Assembly (NCBI GenBank): GCA_033065855.1
Contig: JAVXUO010000576.1
Span: forward strand, 29,421-93,420
Direction: 5' to 3'
DNA from: Escallonia rubra
Taxonomy: Eukaryota; Streptophyta; Magnoliopsida; Escalloniales; Escalloniaceae
DNA length: 64,000 nucleotides
Shown here piece by piece: positions 34,904-49,439 of the stretch; the first letter of the stretch is position 1; each line of letters starts with the position of its first letter. The notes below the pieces were generated by a model. It saw only the letters and a list, made by a program, of their open reading frames with translations, had not been told where the DNA came from and did not search any database. Position numbers and translations under genes: made by a program.

Positions 34904-36975
34904 GAACAGTAAATATGAACAGTGTTTTGTGAACAGTGTTTTTGGAAAGCTTCGACTAAAAGTGAGTTTTAGTCGACTTAAAGTGTTTGATTCGACTAAA
35001 AGTGGGTTTTTAGTCGACTAAAAGTGAAATGAAAAAAAAAATAAAAAAAATTTCATTCGACTCAAAGTTTGTGTTTTAGTCGACTCAAAGTGTGTTTTAG
35101 TCGACTCAAAGTGTTTTATTCGAATGCAAACTTAAAATTTTTGTCCCTCTATATAAATAGTGTTCTATTTTCATTTCTAGCCTTTTTTGGGGTTCTTTGT
35201 TTCTTTTCTTCTCCTTTGTACGAGAGAGAGAGAGGAAGAGGAAGAGAAAGAGAGAGATTGGAGAAGATGGCTTGGAAAATTTGGAAGCTCTAAGGAGGAG
35301 CTTAAGGATTTGTGACTCTCAAGAGGCTTGATTAAGGTAAGGGTTTACTTCCGAAAATTTGAATCAGCGATGGACCAATCGCTCATGTGAGTCTTTAGTT
35401 TCTTTTTGGAAATCTGAACTTCTTCGAATTGAGTTAAGTGACGTTCTTTTCCCTTTGTTTTGACCATGGTTATGAATATCTCGTTGTCAATTCTATGACT
35501 TGTGAAAATCAAATTCCGTCAGATTTGTTTGACCTCAGAATATTGACGTATTGATATCGTCGTTTCAGTGATTTATGATCGTTATTATTTTCGTGAACTC
35601 CACTTATTGTTTGACGAGTTCGTTGTTTGATAATGTGATTTCGAAACCTTTGATTTTGGTTTGATTTGTCCGATATTTGATAACGGTCATTTTGAGATTT
35701 TATTTTGGTGACTTTATGAGCCATGTCACAGTGTATGTGACTTATTTCCGACTTACCCACGTGGATTGAAACGTGGGCTAGCTCAGGGGAGTTGAGCTAG
35801 AGATCGCGATCTTACTTTCTGAACCGGCCTCATATGTCAGGAGTGACGTATGTGACCACTTTCTGAATGGCTCTCTAGTGTCTGTTTCGATAGTATCTGT
35901 TTCCGAACTCTGATATATTTTGGCATATGATATTCGGTCTGACATCTCTACTGTCTATTTTCGAACTCTGATATATTTTGGCATATGATATTCGGTCTGA
36001 CATATCTAGTGTCTATTTCCGTACTCTGATATATTTTGGCATACGATATTCGATCTGACATCTCTAGTGTCTACTTCCGAACTCTGATATATTTTGGCAT
36101 ATGATATTCGGTCTGACATGTCTAGTGTCTATTTCTGTACTCTGATATAATTTGACAATTGAATTTGGTCTGACCTGAATTCAGTCGAAATTGGTGTGCC
36201 TTTGAAATATTGTCTGTTGAAACCTTTGTGTCTGTCTTTGTATTCAGAAGCGTTTTTGACATTCGAAATCTGGTTTGATTATCTGTTCCGTTAAAACAAA
36301 TTTGGTGCTTCCGAAATTTTGTTTCTCTGTTATCTTTGGGTTCCGACTGATTGGTCCTTTGAGCGACCTTACTGAGCATTTGGCTCATTCCCTTATTTTT
36401 TTTCCTTTCAGGAGGTTAGTAGGTGGGATTTCAGATTTGAAGGGCTAGCTGTGTGACCAAAGTTAGCTGCCTTATTTCAGAGTTAGTATTGACATTTAAG
36501 TGTATTTAATTAGGACAAGTTGGTATTGTTTAGGTTTTGTTTTGAACTCCGTGTTGGAGTAAGTTTTTGGATTGTATAAAAGTTTTGAGCCCTACGACAG
36601 TTATTGATGTACTCTTGGAGTTATTAGTGAATGCTCTGATTGACCGTTTGGGATATTATGATATTTTAAGGTTTTCTGATTTCATTTGGGGGACTTTCGA
36701 TATTGTTTCGTTTGGGTTTTTAGTGTATGCTCTGATTTACCAATTTGAAGTCTTCTGATAATTATGGAATTTTATATGATCTCTGTGTATTTCGGCATTA
36801 ACGCTCCGTAAATAAATCTGGGGCGTTACAGATGGTATCAGAGCTTAGGTTTGAGATTATGTAGACTCCTAAGCCTAAGATATATGTGATTGGGATTAAA
36901 CCTTGAAATGGTGGAATAAGTTTGGGGAATTTATTTCCTATTAGATTATAAGATTGAGATTTGAACAGTAATTTT
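34904..36975 (+). repeat. array unit 7 (2072 bp)
   Basis: Type C, same length and variants as unit 5. Confidence 0.95.
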
Positions 36976-39047
36976 GAACAGTAAATATGAACAGTGTTTT
37001 GTGAACAGTGTTTTTGGAAAGCTTCGACTAAAAGTGAGTTTTAGTCGACTTAAAGTGTTTGATTCGACTAAAAGTGGGTTTTTAGTCGACTAAAAGTGAA
37101 ATGAAAAAAAAAATAAAAAAAATTTCATTCGACTCAAAGTTTGTGTTTTAGTCGACTCAAAGTGTGTTTTAGTCGACTCAAAGTGTTTTATTCGAATGCA
37201 AACTTAAAATTTTTGTCCCTCTATATAAATAGTGTTCTATTTTCATTTCTAGCCTTTTTTGGGGTTCTTTGTTTCTTTTCTTCTCCTTTGTACGAGAGAG
37301 AGAGAGGAAGAGGAAGAGAAAGAGAGAGATTGGAGAAGATGGCTTGGAAAATTTGGAAGCTCTAAGGAGGAGCTTAAGGATTTGTGACTCTCAAGAGGCT
37401 TGATTAAGGTAAGGGTTTACTTCCGAAAATTTGAATCAGCGATGGACCAATCGCTCATGTGAGTCTTTAGTTTCTTTTTGGAAATCTGAACTTCTTCGAA
37501 TTGAGTTAAGTGACGTTCTTTTCCCTTTGTTTTGACCATGGTTATGAATATCTCGTTGTCAATTCTATGACTTGTGAAAATCAAATTCCGTCAGATTTGT
37601 TTGACCTCAGAATATTGACGTATTGATATCGTCGTTTCAGTGATTTATGATCGTTATTATTTTCGTGAACTCCACTTATTGTTTGACGAGTTCGTTGTTT
37701 GATAATGTGATTTCGAAACCTTTGATTTTGGTTTGATTTGTCCGATATTTGATAACGGTCATTTTGAGATTTTATTTTGGTGACTTTATGAGCCATGTCA
37801 CAGTGTATGTGACTTATTTCCGACTTACCCACGTGGATTGAAACGTGGGCTAGCTCAGGGGAGTTGAGCTAGAGATCGCGATCTTACTTTCTGAACCGGC
37901 CTCATATGTCAGGAGTGACGTATGTGACCACTTTCTGAATGGCTCTCTAGTGTCTGTTTCGATAGTATCTGTTTCCGAACTCTGATATATTTTGGCATAT
38001 GATATTCGGTCTGACATCTCTACTGTCTATTTTCGAACTCTGATATATTTTGGCATATGATATTCGGTCTGACATATCTAGTGTCTATTTCCGTACTCTG
38101 ATATATTTTGGCATACGATATTCGATCTGACATCTCTAGTGTCTACTTCCGAACTCTGATATATTTTGGCATATGATATTCGGTCTGACATGTCTAGTGT
38201 CTATTTCTGTACTCTGATATAATTTGACAATTGAATTTGGTCTGACCTGAATTCAGTCGAAATTGGTGTGCCTTTGAAATATTGTCTGTTGAAACCTTTG
38301 TGTCTGTCTTTGTATTCAGAAGCGTTTTTGACATTCGAAATCTGGTTTGATTATCTGTTCCGTTAAAACAAATTTGGTGCTTCCGAAATTTTGTTTCTCT
38401 GTTATCTTTGGGTTCCGACTGATTGGTCCTTTGAGCGACCTTACTGAGCATTTGGCTCATTCCCTTATTTTTTTTCCTTTCAGGAGGTTAGTAGGTGGGA
38501 TTTCAGATTTGAAGGGCTAGCTGTGTGACCAAAGTTAGCTGCCTTATTTCAGAGTTAGTATTGACATTTAAGTGTATTTAATTAGGACAAGTTGGTATTG
38601 TTTAGGTTTTGTTTTGAACTCCGTGTTGGAGTAAGTTTTTGGATTGTATAAAAGTTTTGAGCCCTACGACAGTTATTGATGTACTCTTGGAGTTATTAGT
38701 GAATGCTCTGATTGACCGTTTGGGATATTATGATATTTTAAGGTTTTCTGATTTCATTTGGGGGACTTTCGATATTGTTTCGTTTGGGTTTTTAGTGTAT
38801 GCTCTGATTTACCAATTTGAAGTCTTCTGATAATTATGGAATTTTATATGATCTCTGTGTATTTCGGCATTAACGCTCCGTAAATAAATCTGGGGCGTTA
38901 CAGATGGTATCAGAGCTTAGGTTTGAGATTATGTAGACTCCTAAGCCTAAGATATATGTGATTGGGATTAAACCTTGAAATGGTGGAATAAGTTTGGGGA
39001 ATTTATTTCCTATTAGATTATAAGATTGAGATTTGAACAGTAATTTT
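36976..39047 (+). repeat. array unit 8 (2072 bp)
   Basis: Type C, same length and variants as unit 5. Confidence 0.95.
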
Positions 39048-41124
39048 GAACAGTAAATATGAACAGTGTTTTGAACAGTGAACAGAGTTTTAGGAAAGCT
39101 TCGACTAAAAGTGAGTTTTAGTCGACTTAAAGTGTTTGATTCGACTAAAAGTGGGTTTTTAGTCGACTAAAAGTGAAATGAAAAAAAAAATAAAAAAAAT
39201 TTCATTCGACTCAAAGTTTGTGTTTTAGTCGACTCAAAGTGTGTTTTAGTCGACTCAAAGTGTTTTATTCGAATGCAAACTTAAAATTTTTGTCCCTCTA
39301 TATAAATAGTGTTCTATTTTCATTTCTAGCCTTTTTTGGGGTTCTTTGTTTCTTTTCTTCTCCTTTGTACGAGAGAGAGAGAGGAAGAGGAAGAGAAAGA
39401 GAGAGATTGGAGAAGATGGCTTGGAAAATTTGGAAGCTCTAAGGAGGAGCTTAAGGATTTGTGACTCTCAAGAGGCTTGATTAAGGTAAGGGTTTACTTC
39501 CGAAAATTTGAATCAGCGATGGACCAATCGCTCATGTGAGTCTTTAGTTTCTTTTTGGAAATCTGAACTTCTTCGAATTGAGTTAAGTGACGTTCTTTTC
39601 CCTTTGTTTTGACCATGGTTATGAATATCTCGTTGTCAATTCTATGACTTGTGAAAATCAAATTCCGTCAGATTTGTTTGACCTCAGAATATTGACGTAT
39701 TGATATCGTCGTTTCAGTGATTTATGATCGTTATTATTTTCGTGAACTCCACTTATTGTTTGACGAGTTCGTTGTTTGATAATGTGATTTCGAAACCTTT
39801 GATTTTGGTTTGATTTGTCCGATATTTGATAACGGTCATTTTGAGATTTTATTTTGGTGACTTTATGAGCCATGTCACAGTGTATGTGACTTATTTCCGA
39901 CTTACCCACGTGGATTGAAACGTGGGCTAGCTCAGGGGAGTTGAGCTAGAGATCGCGATCTTACTTTCTGAACCGGCCTCATATGTCAGGAGTGACGTAT
40001 GTGACCACTTTCTGAATGGCTCTCTAGTGTCTGTTTCGATAGTATCTGTTTCCGAACTCTGATATATTTTGGCATATGATATTCGGTCTGACATCTCTAC
40101 TGTCTATTTTCGAACTCTGATATATTTTGGCATATGATATTCGGTCTGACATATCTAGTGTCTATTTCCGTACTCTGATATATTTTGGCATACGATATTC
40201 GATCTGACATCTCTAGTGTCTACTTCCGAACTCTGATATATTTTGGCATATGATATTCGGTCTGACATGTCTAGTGTCTATTTCTGTACTCTGATATAAT
40301 TTGACAATTGAATTTGGTCTGACCTGAATTCAGTCGAAATTGGTGTGCCTTTGAAATATTGTCTGTTGAAACCTTTGTGTCTGTCTTTGTATTCAGAAGC
40401 GTTTTTGACATTCGAAATCTGGTTTGATTATCTGTTCCGTTAAAACAAATTTGGTGCTTCCGAAATTTTGTTTCTCTGTTATCTTTGGGTTCCGACTGAT
40501 TGGTCCTTTGAGCGACCTTACTGAGCATTTGGCTCATTCCCTTATTTTTTTTCCTTTCAGGAGGTTAGTAGGTGGGATTTCAGATTTGAAGGGCTAGCTG
40601 TGTGACCAAAGTTAGCTGCCTTATTTCAGAGTTAGTATTGACATTTAAGTGTATTTAATTAGGACAAGTTGGTATTGTTTAGGTTTTGTTTTGAACTCCG
40701 TGTTGGAGTAAGTTTTTGGATTGTATAAAAGTTTTGAGCCCTACGACAGTTATTGATGTACTCTTGGAGTTATTAGTGAATGCTCTGATTGACCGTTTGG
40801 GATATTATGATATTTTAAGGTTTTCTGATTTCATTTGGGGGACTTTCGATATTGTTTCGTTTGGGTTTTTAGTGTATGCTCTGATTTACCAATTTGAAGT
40901 CTTCTGATAATTATGGAATTTTATATGATCTCTGTGTATTTCGGCATTAACGCTCCGTAAATAAATCTGGGGCGTTACAGATGGTATCAGAGCTTAGGTT
41001 TGAGATTATGTAGACTCCTAAGCCTAAGATATATGTGATTGGGATTAAACCTTGAAATGGTGGAATAAGTTTGGGGAATTTATTTCCTATTAGATTATAA
41101 GATTGAGATTTGAACAGTAATTTT
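39048..41124 (+). repeat. array unit 9 (2077 bp)
   Basis: Unique head: GTTTTGAACAGTGAACAG then AGTTTTAGG instead of TGTTTTTGG. A private variant inside the type C block. Confidence 0.95.
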
Positions 41125-43196
41125 GAACAGTAAATATGAACAGTGTTTTGTGAACAGTGTTTTTGGAAAGCTTCGACTAAAAGTGAGTTTTAGTCGACTT
41201 AAAGTGTTTGATTCGACTAAAAGTGGGTTTTTAGTCGACTAAAAGTGAAATGAAAAAAAAAATAAAAAAAATTTCATTCGACTCAAAGTTTGTGTTTTAG
41301 TCGACTCAAAGTGTGTTTTAGTCGACTCAAAGTGTTTTATTCGAATGCAAACTTAAAATTTTTGTCCCTCTATATAAATAGTGTTCTATTTTCATTTCTA
41401 GCCTTTTTTGGGGTTCTTTGTTTCTTTTCTTCTCCTTTGTACGAGAGAGAGAGAGGAAGAGGAAGAGAAAGAGAGAGATTGGAGAAGATGGCTTGGAAAA
41501 TTTGGAAGCTCTAAGGAGGAGCTTAAGGATTTGTGACTCTCAAGAGGCTTGATTAAGGTAAGGGTTTACTTCCGAAAATTTGAATCAGCGATGGACCAAT
41601 CGCTCATGTGAGTCTTTAGTTTCTTTTTGGAAATCTGAACTTCTTCGAATTGAGTTAAGTGACGTTCTTTTCCCTTTGTTTTGACCATGGTTATGAATAT
41701 CTCGTTGTCAATTCTATGACTTGTGAAAATCAAATTCCGTCAGATTTGTTTGACCTCAGAATATTGACGTATTGATATCGTCGTTTCAGTGATTTATGAT
41801 CGTTATTATTTTCGTGAACTCCACTTATTGTTTGACGAGTTCGTTGTTTGATAATGTGATTTCGAAACCTTTGATTTTGGTTTGATTTGTCCGATATTTG
41901 ATAACGGTCATTTTGAGATTTTATTTTGGTGACTTTATGAGCCATGTCACAGTGTATGTGACTTATTTCCGACTTACCCACGTGGATTGAAACGTGGGCT
42001 AGCTCAGGGGAGTTGAGCTAGAGATCGCGATCTTACTTTCTGAACCGGCCTCATATGTCAGGAGTGACGTATGTGACCACTTTCTGAATGGCTCTCTAGT
42101 GTCTGTTTCGATAGTATCTGTTTCCGAACTCTGATATATTTTGGCATATGATATTCGGTCTGACATCTCTACTGTCTATTTTCGAACTCTGATATATTTT
42201 GGCATATGATATTCGGTCTGACATATCTAGTGTCTATTTCCGTACTCTGATATATTTTGGCATACGATATTCGATCTGACATCTCTAGTGTCTACTTCCG
42301 AACTCTGATATATTTTGGCATATGATATTCGGTCTGACATGTCTAGTGTCTATTTCTGTACTCTGATATAATTTGACAATTGAATTTGGTCTGACCTGAA
42401 TTCAGTCGAAATTGGTGTGCCTTTGAAATATTGTCTGTTGAAACCTTTGTGTCTGTCTTTGTATTCAGAAGCGTTTTTGACATTCGAAATCTGGTTTGAT
42501 TATCTGTTCCGTTAAAACAAATTTGGTGCTTCCGAAATTTTGTTTCTCTGTTATCTTTGGGTTCCGACTGATTGGTCCTTTGAGCGACCTTACTGAGCAT
42601 TTGGCTCATTCCCTTATTTTTTTTCCTTTCAGGAGGTTAGTAGGTGGGATTTCAGATTTGAAGGGCTAGCTGTGTGACCAAAGTTAGCTGCCTTATTTCA
42701 GAGTTAGTATTGACATTTAAGTGTATTTAATTAGGACAAGTTGGTATTGTTTAGGTTTTGTTTTGAACTCCGTGTTGGAGTAAGTTTTTGGATTGTATAA
42801 AAGTTTTGAGCCCTACGACAGTTATTGATGTACTCTTGGAGTTATTAGTGAATGCTCTGATTGACCGTTTGGGATATTATGATATTTTAAGGTTTTCTGA
42901 TTTCATTTGGGGGACTTTCGATATTGTTTCGTTTGGGTTTTTAGTGTATGCTCTGATTTACCAATTTGAAGTCTTCTGATAATTATGGAATTTTATATGA
43001 TCTCTGTGTATTTCGGCATTAACGCTCCGTAAATAAATCTGGGGCGTTACAGATGGTATCAGAGCTTAGGTTTGAGATTATGTAGACTCCTAAGCCTAAG
43101 ATATATGTGATTGGGATTAAACCTTGAAATGGTGGAATAAGTTTGGGGAATTTATTTCCTATTAGATTATAAGATTGAGATTTGAACAGTAATTTT
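41125..43196 (+). repeat. array unit 10 (2072 bp)
   Basis: Type C, back to the unit 5 form. Confidence 0.95.
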
Positions 43197-45268
43197 GAAC
43201 AGTAAATATGAACAGTGTTTTGTGAACAGTGTTTTTGGAAAGCTTCGACTAAAAGTGAGTTTTAGTCGACTTAAAGTGTTTGATTCGACTAAAAGTGGGT
43301 TTTTAGTCGACTAAAAGTGAAATGAAAAAAAAAATAAAAAAAATTTCATTCGACTCAAAGTTTGTGTTTTAGTCGACTCAAAGTGTGTTTTAGTCGACTC
43401 AAAGTGTTTTATTCGAATGCAAACTTAAAATTTTTGTCCCTCTATATAAATAGTGTTCTATTTTCATTTCTAGCCTTTTTTGGGGTTCTTTGTTTCTTTT
43501 CTTCTCCTTTGTACGAGAGAGAGAGAGGAAGAGGAAGAGAAAGAGAGAGATTGGAGAAGATGGCTTGGAAAATTTGGAAGCTCTAAGGAGGAGCTTAAGG
43601 ATTTGTGACTCTCAAGAGGCTTGATTAAGGTAAGGGTTTACTTCCGAAAATTTGAATCAGCGATGGACCAATCGCTCATGTGAGTCTTTAGTTTCTTTTT
43701 GGAAATCTGAACTTCTTCGAATTGAGTTAAGTGACGTTCTTTTCCCTTTGTTTTGACCATGGTTATGAATATCTCGTTGTCAATTCTATGACTTGTGAAA
43801 ATCAAATTCCGTCAGATTTGTTTGACCTCAGAATATTGACGTATTGATATCGTCGTTTCAGTGATTTATGATCGTTATTATTTTCGTGAACTCCACTTAT
43901 TGTTTGACGAGTTCGTTGTTTGATAATGTGATTTCGAAACCTTTGATTTTGGTTTGATTTGTCCGATATTTGATAACGGTCATTTTGAGATTTTATTTTG
44001 GTGACTTTATGAGCCATGTCACAGTGTATGTGACTTATTTCCGACTTACCCACGTGGATTGAAACGTGGGCTAGCTCAGGGGAGTTGAGCTAGAGATCGC
44101 GATCTTACTTTCTGAACCGGCCTCATATGTCAGGAGTGACGTATGTGACCACTTTCTGAATGGCTCTCTAGTGTCTGTTTCGATAGTATCTGTTTCCGAA
44201 CTCTGATATATTTTGGCATATGATATTCGGTCTGACATCTCTACTGTCTATTTTCGAACTCTGATATATTTTGGCATATGATATTCGGTCTGACATATCT
44301 AGTGTCTATTTCCGTACTCTGATATATTTTGGCATACGATATTCGATCTGACATCTCTAGTGTCTACTTCCGAACTCTGATATATTTTGGCATATGATAT
44401 TCGGTCTGACATGTCTAGTGTCTATTTCTGTACTCTGATATAATTTGACAATTGAATTTGGTCTGACCTGAATTCAGTCGAAATTGGTGTGCCTTTGAAA
44501 TATTGTCTGTTGAAACCTTTGTGTCTGTCTTTGTATTCAGAAGCGTTTTTGACATTCGAAATCTGGTTTGATTATCTGTTCCGTTAAAACAAATTTGGTG
44601 CTTCCGAAATTTTGTTTCTCTGTTATCTTTGGGTTCCGACTGATTGGTCCTTTGAGCGACCTTACTGAGCATTTGGCTCATTCCCTTATTTTTTTTCCTT
44701 TCAGGAGGTTAGTAGGTGGGATTTCAGATTTGAAGGGCTAGCTGTGTGACCAAAGTTAGCTGCCTTATTTCAGAGTTAGTATTGACATTTAAGTGTATTT
44801 AATTAGGACAAGTTGGTATTGTTTAGGTTTTGTTTTGAACTCCGTGTTGGAGTAAGTTTTTGGATTGTATAAAAGTTTTGAGCCCTACGACAGTTATTGA
44901 TGTACTCTTGGAGTTATTAGTGAATGCTCTGATTGACCGTTTGGGATATTATGATATTTTAAGGTTTTCTGATTTCATTTGGGGGACTTTCGATATTGTT
45001 TCGTTTGGGTTTTTAGTGTATGCTCTGATTTACCAATTTGAAGTCTTCTGATAATTATGGAATTTTATATGATCTCTGTGTATTTCGGCATTAACGCTCC
45101 GTAAATAAATCTGGGGCGTTACAGATGGTATCAGAGCTTAGGTTTGAGATTATGTAGACTCCTAAGCCTAAGATATATGTGATTGGGATTAAACCTTGAA
45201 ATGGTGGAATAAGTTTGGGGAATTTATTTCCTATTAGATTATAAGATTGAGATTTGAACAGTAATTTT
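43197..45268 (+). repeat. array unit 11 (2072 bp)
   Basis: Type C, last of the C block. Confidence 0.95.
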
Positions 45269-47354
45269 GAACAGTAAATATGAACAGTGATTTTGAACAG
45301 TGTTTTGTGAACAGTGTTTTTGGAAAGCTTCGACTAAAAGTGAGTTTTAGTCGACTTAAAGTGTTTGATTCGACTAAAAGTGGGTTTTTAGTCGACTAAA
45401 AGTGAAATGAAAAAAAAAAATAAAAAAAATTTCATTCGACTCAAAGTTTGTGTTTTAGTCGACTCAAAGTGTGTTTTAGTCGACTCAAAGTGTTTTATTC
45501 GAATGCAAACTTAAAATTTTTGTCCCTCTATATAAATAGTGTTCTATTTTCATTTCTAGCCTTTTTTGGGGTTCTTTGTTTCTTTTCTTCTCCTTTGTAC
45601 GAGAGAGAGAGAGGAAGAGGAAGAGAAAGAGAGAGATTGGAGAAGATGGCTTGGAAAATTTGGAAGCTCTAAGGAGGAGCTTAAGGATTTGTGACTCTCA
45701 AGAGGCTTGATTAAGGTAAGGGTTTACTTCCGAAAATTTGAATCAGCGATGGACCAATCGCTCATGTGAGTCTTTAGTTTCTTTTTGGAAATCTGAACTT
45801 CTTCGAATTGAGTTAAGTGACGTTCTTTTCCCTTTGTTTTGACCATGGTTATGAATATCTCGTTGTCAATTCTATGACTTGTGAAAATCAAATTCCGTCA
45901 GATTTGTTTGACCTCAGAATATTGACGTATTGATATCGTCGTTTCAGTGATTTATGATCGTTATTATTTTCGTGAACTCCACTTATTGTTTGACGAGTTC
46001 GTTGTTTGATAATGTGATTTCGAAACCTTTGATTTTGGTTTGATTTGTCCGATATTTGATAACGGTCATTTTGAGATTTTATTTTGGTGACTTTATGAGC
46101 CATGTCACAGTGTATGTGACTTATTTCCGACTTACCCACGTGGATTGAAACGTGGGCTAGCTCAGGGGAGTTGAGCTAGAGATCGCGATCTTACTTTCTG
46201 AACCGGCCTCATATGTCAGGAGTGACGTATGTGACCACTTTCTGAATGGCTCTCTAGTGTCTGTTTCGATAGTATCTGTTTCCGAACTCTGATATATTTT
46301 GGCATATGATATTCGGTCTGACATCTCTACTGTCTATTTTCGAACTCTGATATATTTTGGCATATGATATTCGGTCTGACATATCTAGTGTCTATTTCCG
46401 TACTCTGATATATTTTGGCATACGATATTCGATCTGACATCTCTAGTGTCTACTTCCGAACTCTGATATATTTTGGCATATGATATTCGGTCTGACATGT
46501 CTAGTGTCTATTTCTGTACTCTGATATAATTTGACAATTGAATTTGGTCTGACCTGAATTCAGTCGAAATTGGTGTGCCTTTGAAATATTGTCTGTTGAA
46601 ACCTTTGTGTCTGTCTTTGTATTCAGAAGCGTTTTTGACATTCGAAATCTGGTTTGATTATCTGTTCCGTTAAAACAAATTTGGTGCTTCCGAAATTTTG
46701 TTTCTCTGTTATCTTTGGGTTCCGACTGATTGGTCCTTTGAGCGACCTTACTGAGCATTTGGCTCATTCCCTTATTTTTTTTCCTTTCAGGAGGTTAGTA
46801 GGTGGGATTTCAGATTTGAAGGGCTAGCTGTGTGACCAAAGTTAGCTGCCTTATTTCAGAGTTAGTATTGACATTTAAGTGTATTTAATTAGGACAAGTT
46901 GGTATTGTTTAGGTTTTGTTTTGAACTCCGTGTTGGAGTAAGTTTTTGGATTGTATAAAAGTTTTGAGCCCTACGACAGTTATTGATGTACTCTTGGAGT
47001 TATTAGTGAATGCTCTGATTGACCGTTTGGGATATTATGATATTTTAAGGTTTTCTGATTTCATTTGGGGGACTTTCGATATTGTTTCGTTTGGGTTTTT
47101 AGTGTATGCTCTGATTTACCAATTTGAAGTCTTCTGATAATTATGGAATTTTATATGATCTCTGTGTATTTCGGCATTAACGCTCCGTAAATAAATCTGG
47201 GGCGTTACAGATGGTATCAGAGCTTAGGTTTGAGATTATGTAGACTCCTAAGCCTAAGATATATGTGATTGGGATTAAACCTTGAAATGGTGGAATAAGT
47301 TTGGGGAATTTATTTCCTATTAGATTATAAGATTGAGATTTGAACAGTAATTTT
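45269..47354 (+). repeat. array unit 12 (2086 bp)
   Basis: Head type A again, with one extra A in the poly-A run after the GTCGAC cluster. Confidence 0.95.
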
Positions 47355-49439
47355 GAACAGTAAATATGAACAGTGATTTTGAACAGTGTTTTGTGAACAG
47401 TGTTTTTGGAAAGCTTCGACTAAAAGTGAGTTTTAGTCGACTTAAAGTGTTTGATTCGACTAAAAGTGGGTTTTTAGTCGACTAAAAGTGAAATGAAAAA
47501 AAAAATAAAAAAAATTTCATTCGACTCAAAGTTTGTGTTTTAGTCGACTCAAAGTGTGTTTTAGTCGACTCAAAGTGTTTTATTCGAATGCAAACTTAAA
47601 ATTTTTGTCCCTCTATATAAATAGTGTTCTATTTTCATTTCTAGCCTTTTTTGGGGTTCTTTGTTTCTTTTCTTCTCCTTTGTACGAGAGAGAGAGAGGA
47701 AGAGGAAGAGAAAGAGAGAGATTGGAGAAGATGGCTTGGAAAATTTGGAAGCTCTAAGGAGGAGCTTAAGGATTTGTGACTCTCAAGAGGCTTGATTAAG
47801 GTAAGGGTTTACTTCCGAAAATTTGAATCAGCGATGGACCAATCGCTCATGTGAGTCTTTAGTTTCTTTTTGGAAATCTGAACTTCTTCGAATTGAGTTA
47901 AGTGACGTTCTTTTCCCTTTGTTTTGACCATGGTTATGAATATCTCGTTGTCAATTCTATGACTTGTGAAAATCAAATTCCGTCAGATTTGTTTGACCTC
48001 AGAATATTGACGTATTGATATCGTCGTTTCAGTGATTTATGATCGTTATTATTTTCGTGAACTCCACTTATTGTTTGACGAGTTCGTTGTTTGATAATGT
48101 GATTTCGAAACCTTTGATTTTGGTTTGATTTGTCCGATATTTGATAACGGTCATTTTGAGATTTTATTTTGGTGACTTTATGAGCCATGTCACAGTGTAT
48201 GTGACTTATTTCCGACTTACCCACGTGGATTGAAACGTGGGCTAGCTCAGGGGAGTTGAGCTAGAGATCGCGATCTTACTTTCTGAACCGGCCTCATATG
48301 TCAGGAGTGACGTATGTGACCACTTTCTGAATGGCTCTCTAGTGTCTGTTTCGATAGTATCTGTTTCCGAACTCTGATATATTTTGGCATATGATATTCG
48401 GTCTGACATCTCTACTGTCTATTTTCGAACTCTGATATATTTTGGCATATGATATTCGGTCTGACATATCTAGTGTCTATTTCCGTACTCTGATATATTT
48501 TGGCATACGATATTCGATCTGACATCTCTAGTGTCTACTTCCGAACTCTGATATATTTTGGCATATGATATTCGGTCTGACATGTCTAGTGTCTATTTCT
48601 GTACTCTGATATAATTTGACAATTGAATTTGGTCTGACCTGAATTCAGTCGAAATTGGTGTGCCTTTGAAATATTGTCTGTTGAAACCTTTGTGTCTGTC
48701 TTTGTATTCAGAAGCGTTTTTGACATTCGAAATCTGGTTTGATTATCTGTTCCGTTAAAACAAATTTGGTGCTTCCGAAATTTTGTTTCTCTGTTATCTT
48801 TGGGTTCCGACTGATTGGTCCTTTGAGCGACCTTACTGAGCATTTGGCTCATTCCCTTATTTTTTTTCCTTTCAGGAGGTTAGTAGGTGGGATTTCAGAT
48901 TTGAAGGGCTAGCTGTGTGACCAAAGTTAGCTGCCTTATTTCAGAGTTAGTATTGACATTTAAGTGTATTTAATTAGGACAAGTTGGTATTGTTTAGGTT
49001 TTGTTTTGAACTCCGTGTTGGAGTAAGTTTTTGGATTGTATAAAAGTTTTGAGCCCTACGACAGTTATTGATGTACTCTTGGAGTTATTAGTGAATGCTC
49101 TGATTGACCGTTTGGGATATTATGATATTTTAAGGTTTTCTGATTTCATTTGGGGGACTTTCGATATTGTTTCGTTTGGGTTTTTAGTGTATGCTCTGAT
49201 TTACCAATTTGAAGTCTTCTGATAATTATGGAATTTTATATGATCTCTGTGTATTTCGGCATTAACGCTCCGTAAATAAATCTGGGGCGTTACAGATGGT
49301 ATCAGAGCTTAGGTTTGAGATTATGTAGACTCCTAAGCCTAAGATATATGTGATTGGGATTAAACCTTGAAATGGTGGAATAAGTTTGGGGAATTTATTT
49401 CCTATTAGATTATAAGATTGAGATTTGAACAGTAATTTT
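47355..49439 (+). repeat. array unit 13 (2085 bp)
   Basis: Type A. Confidence 0.95.
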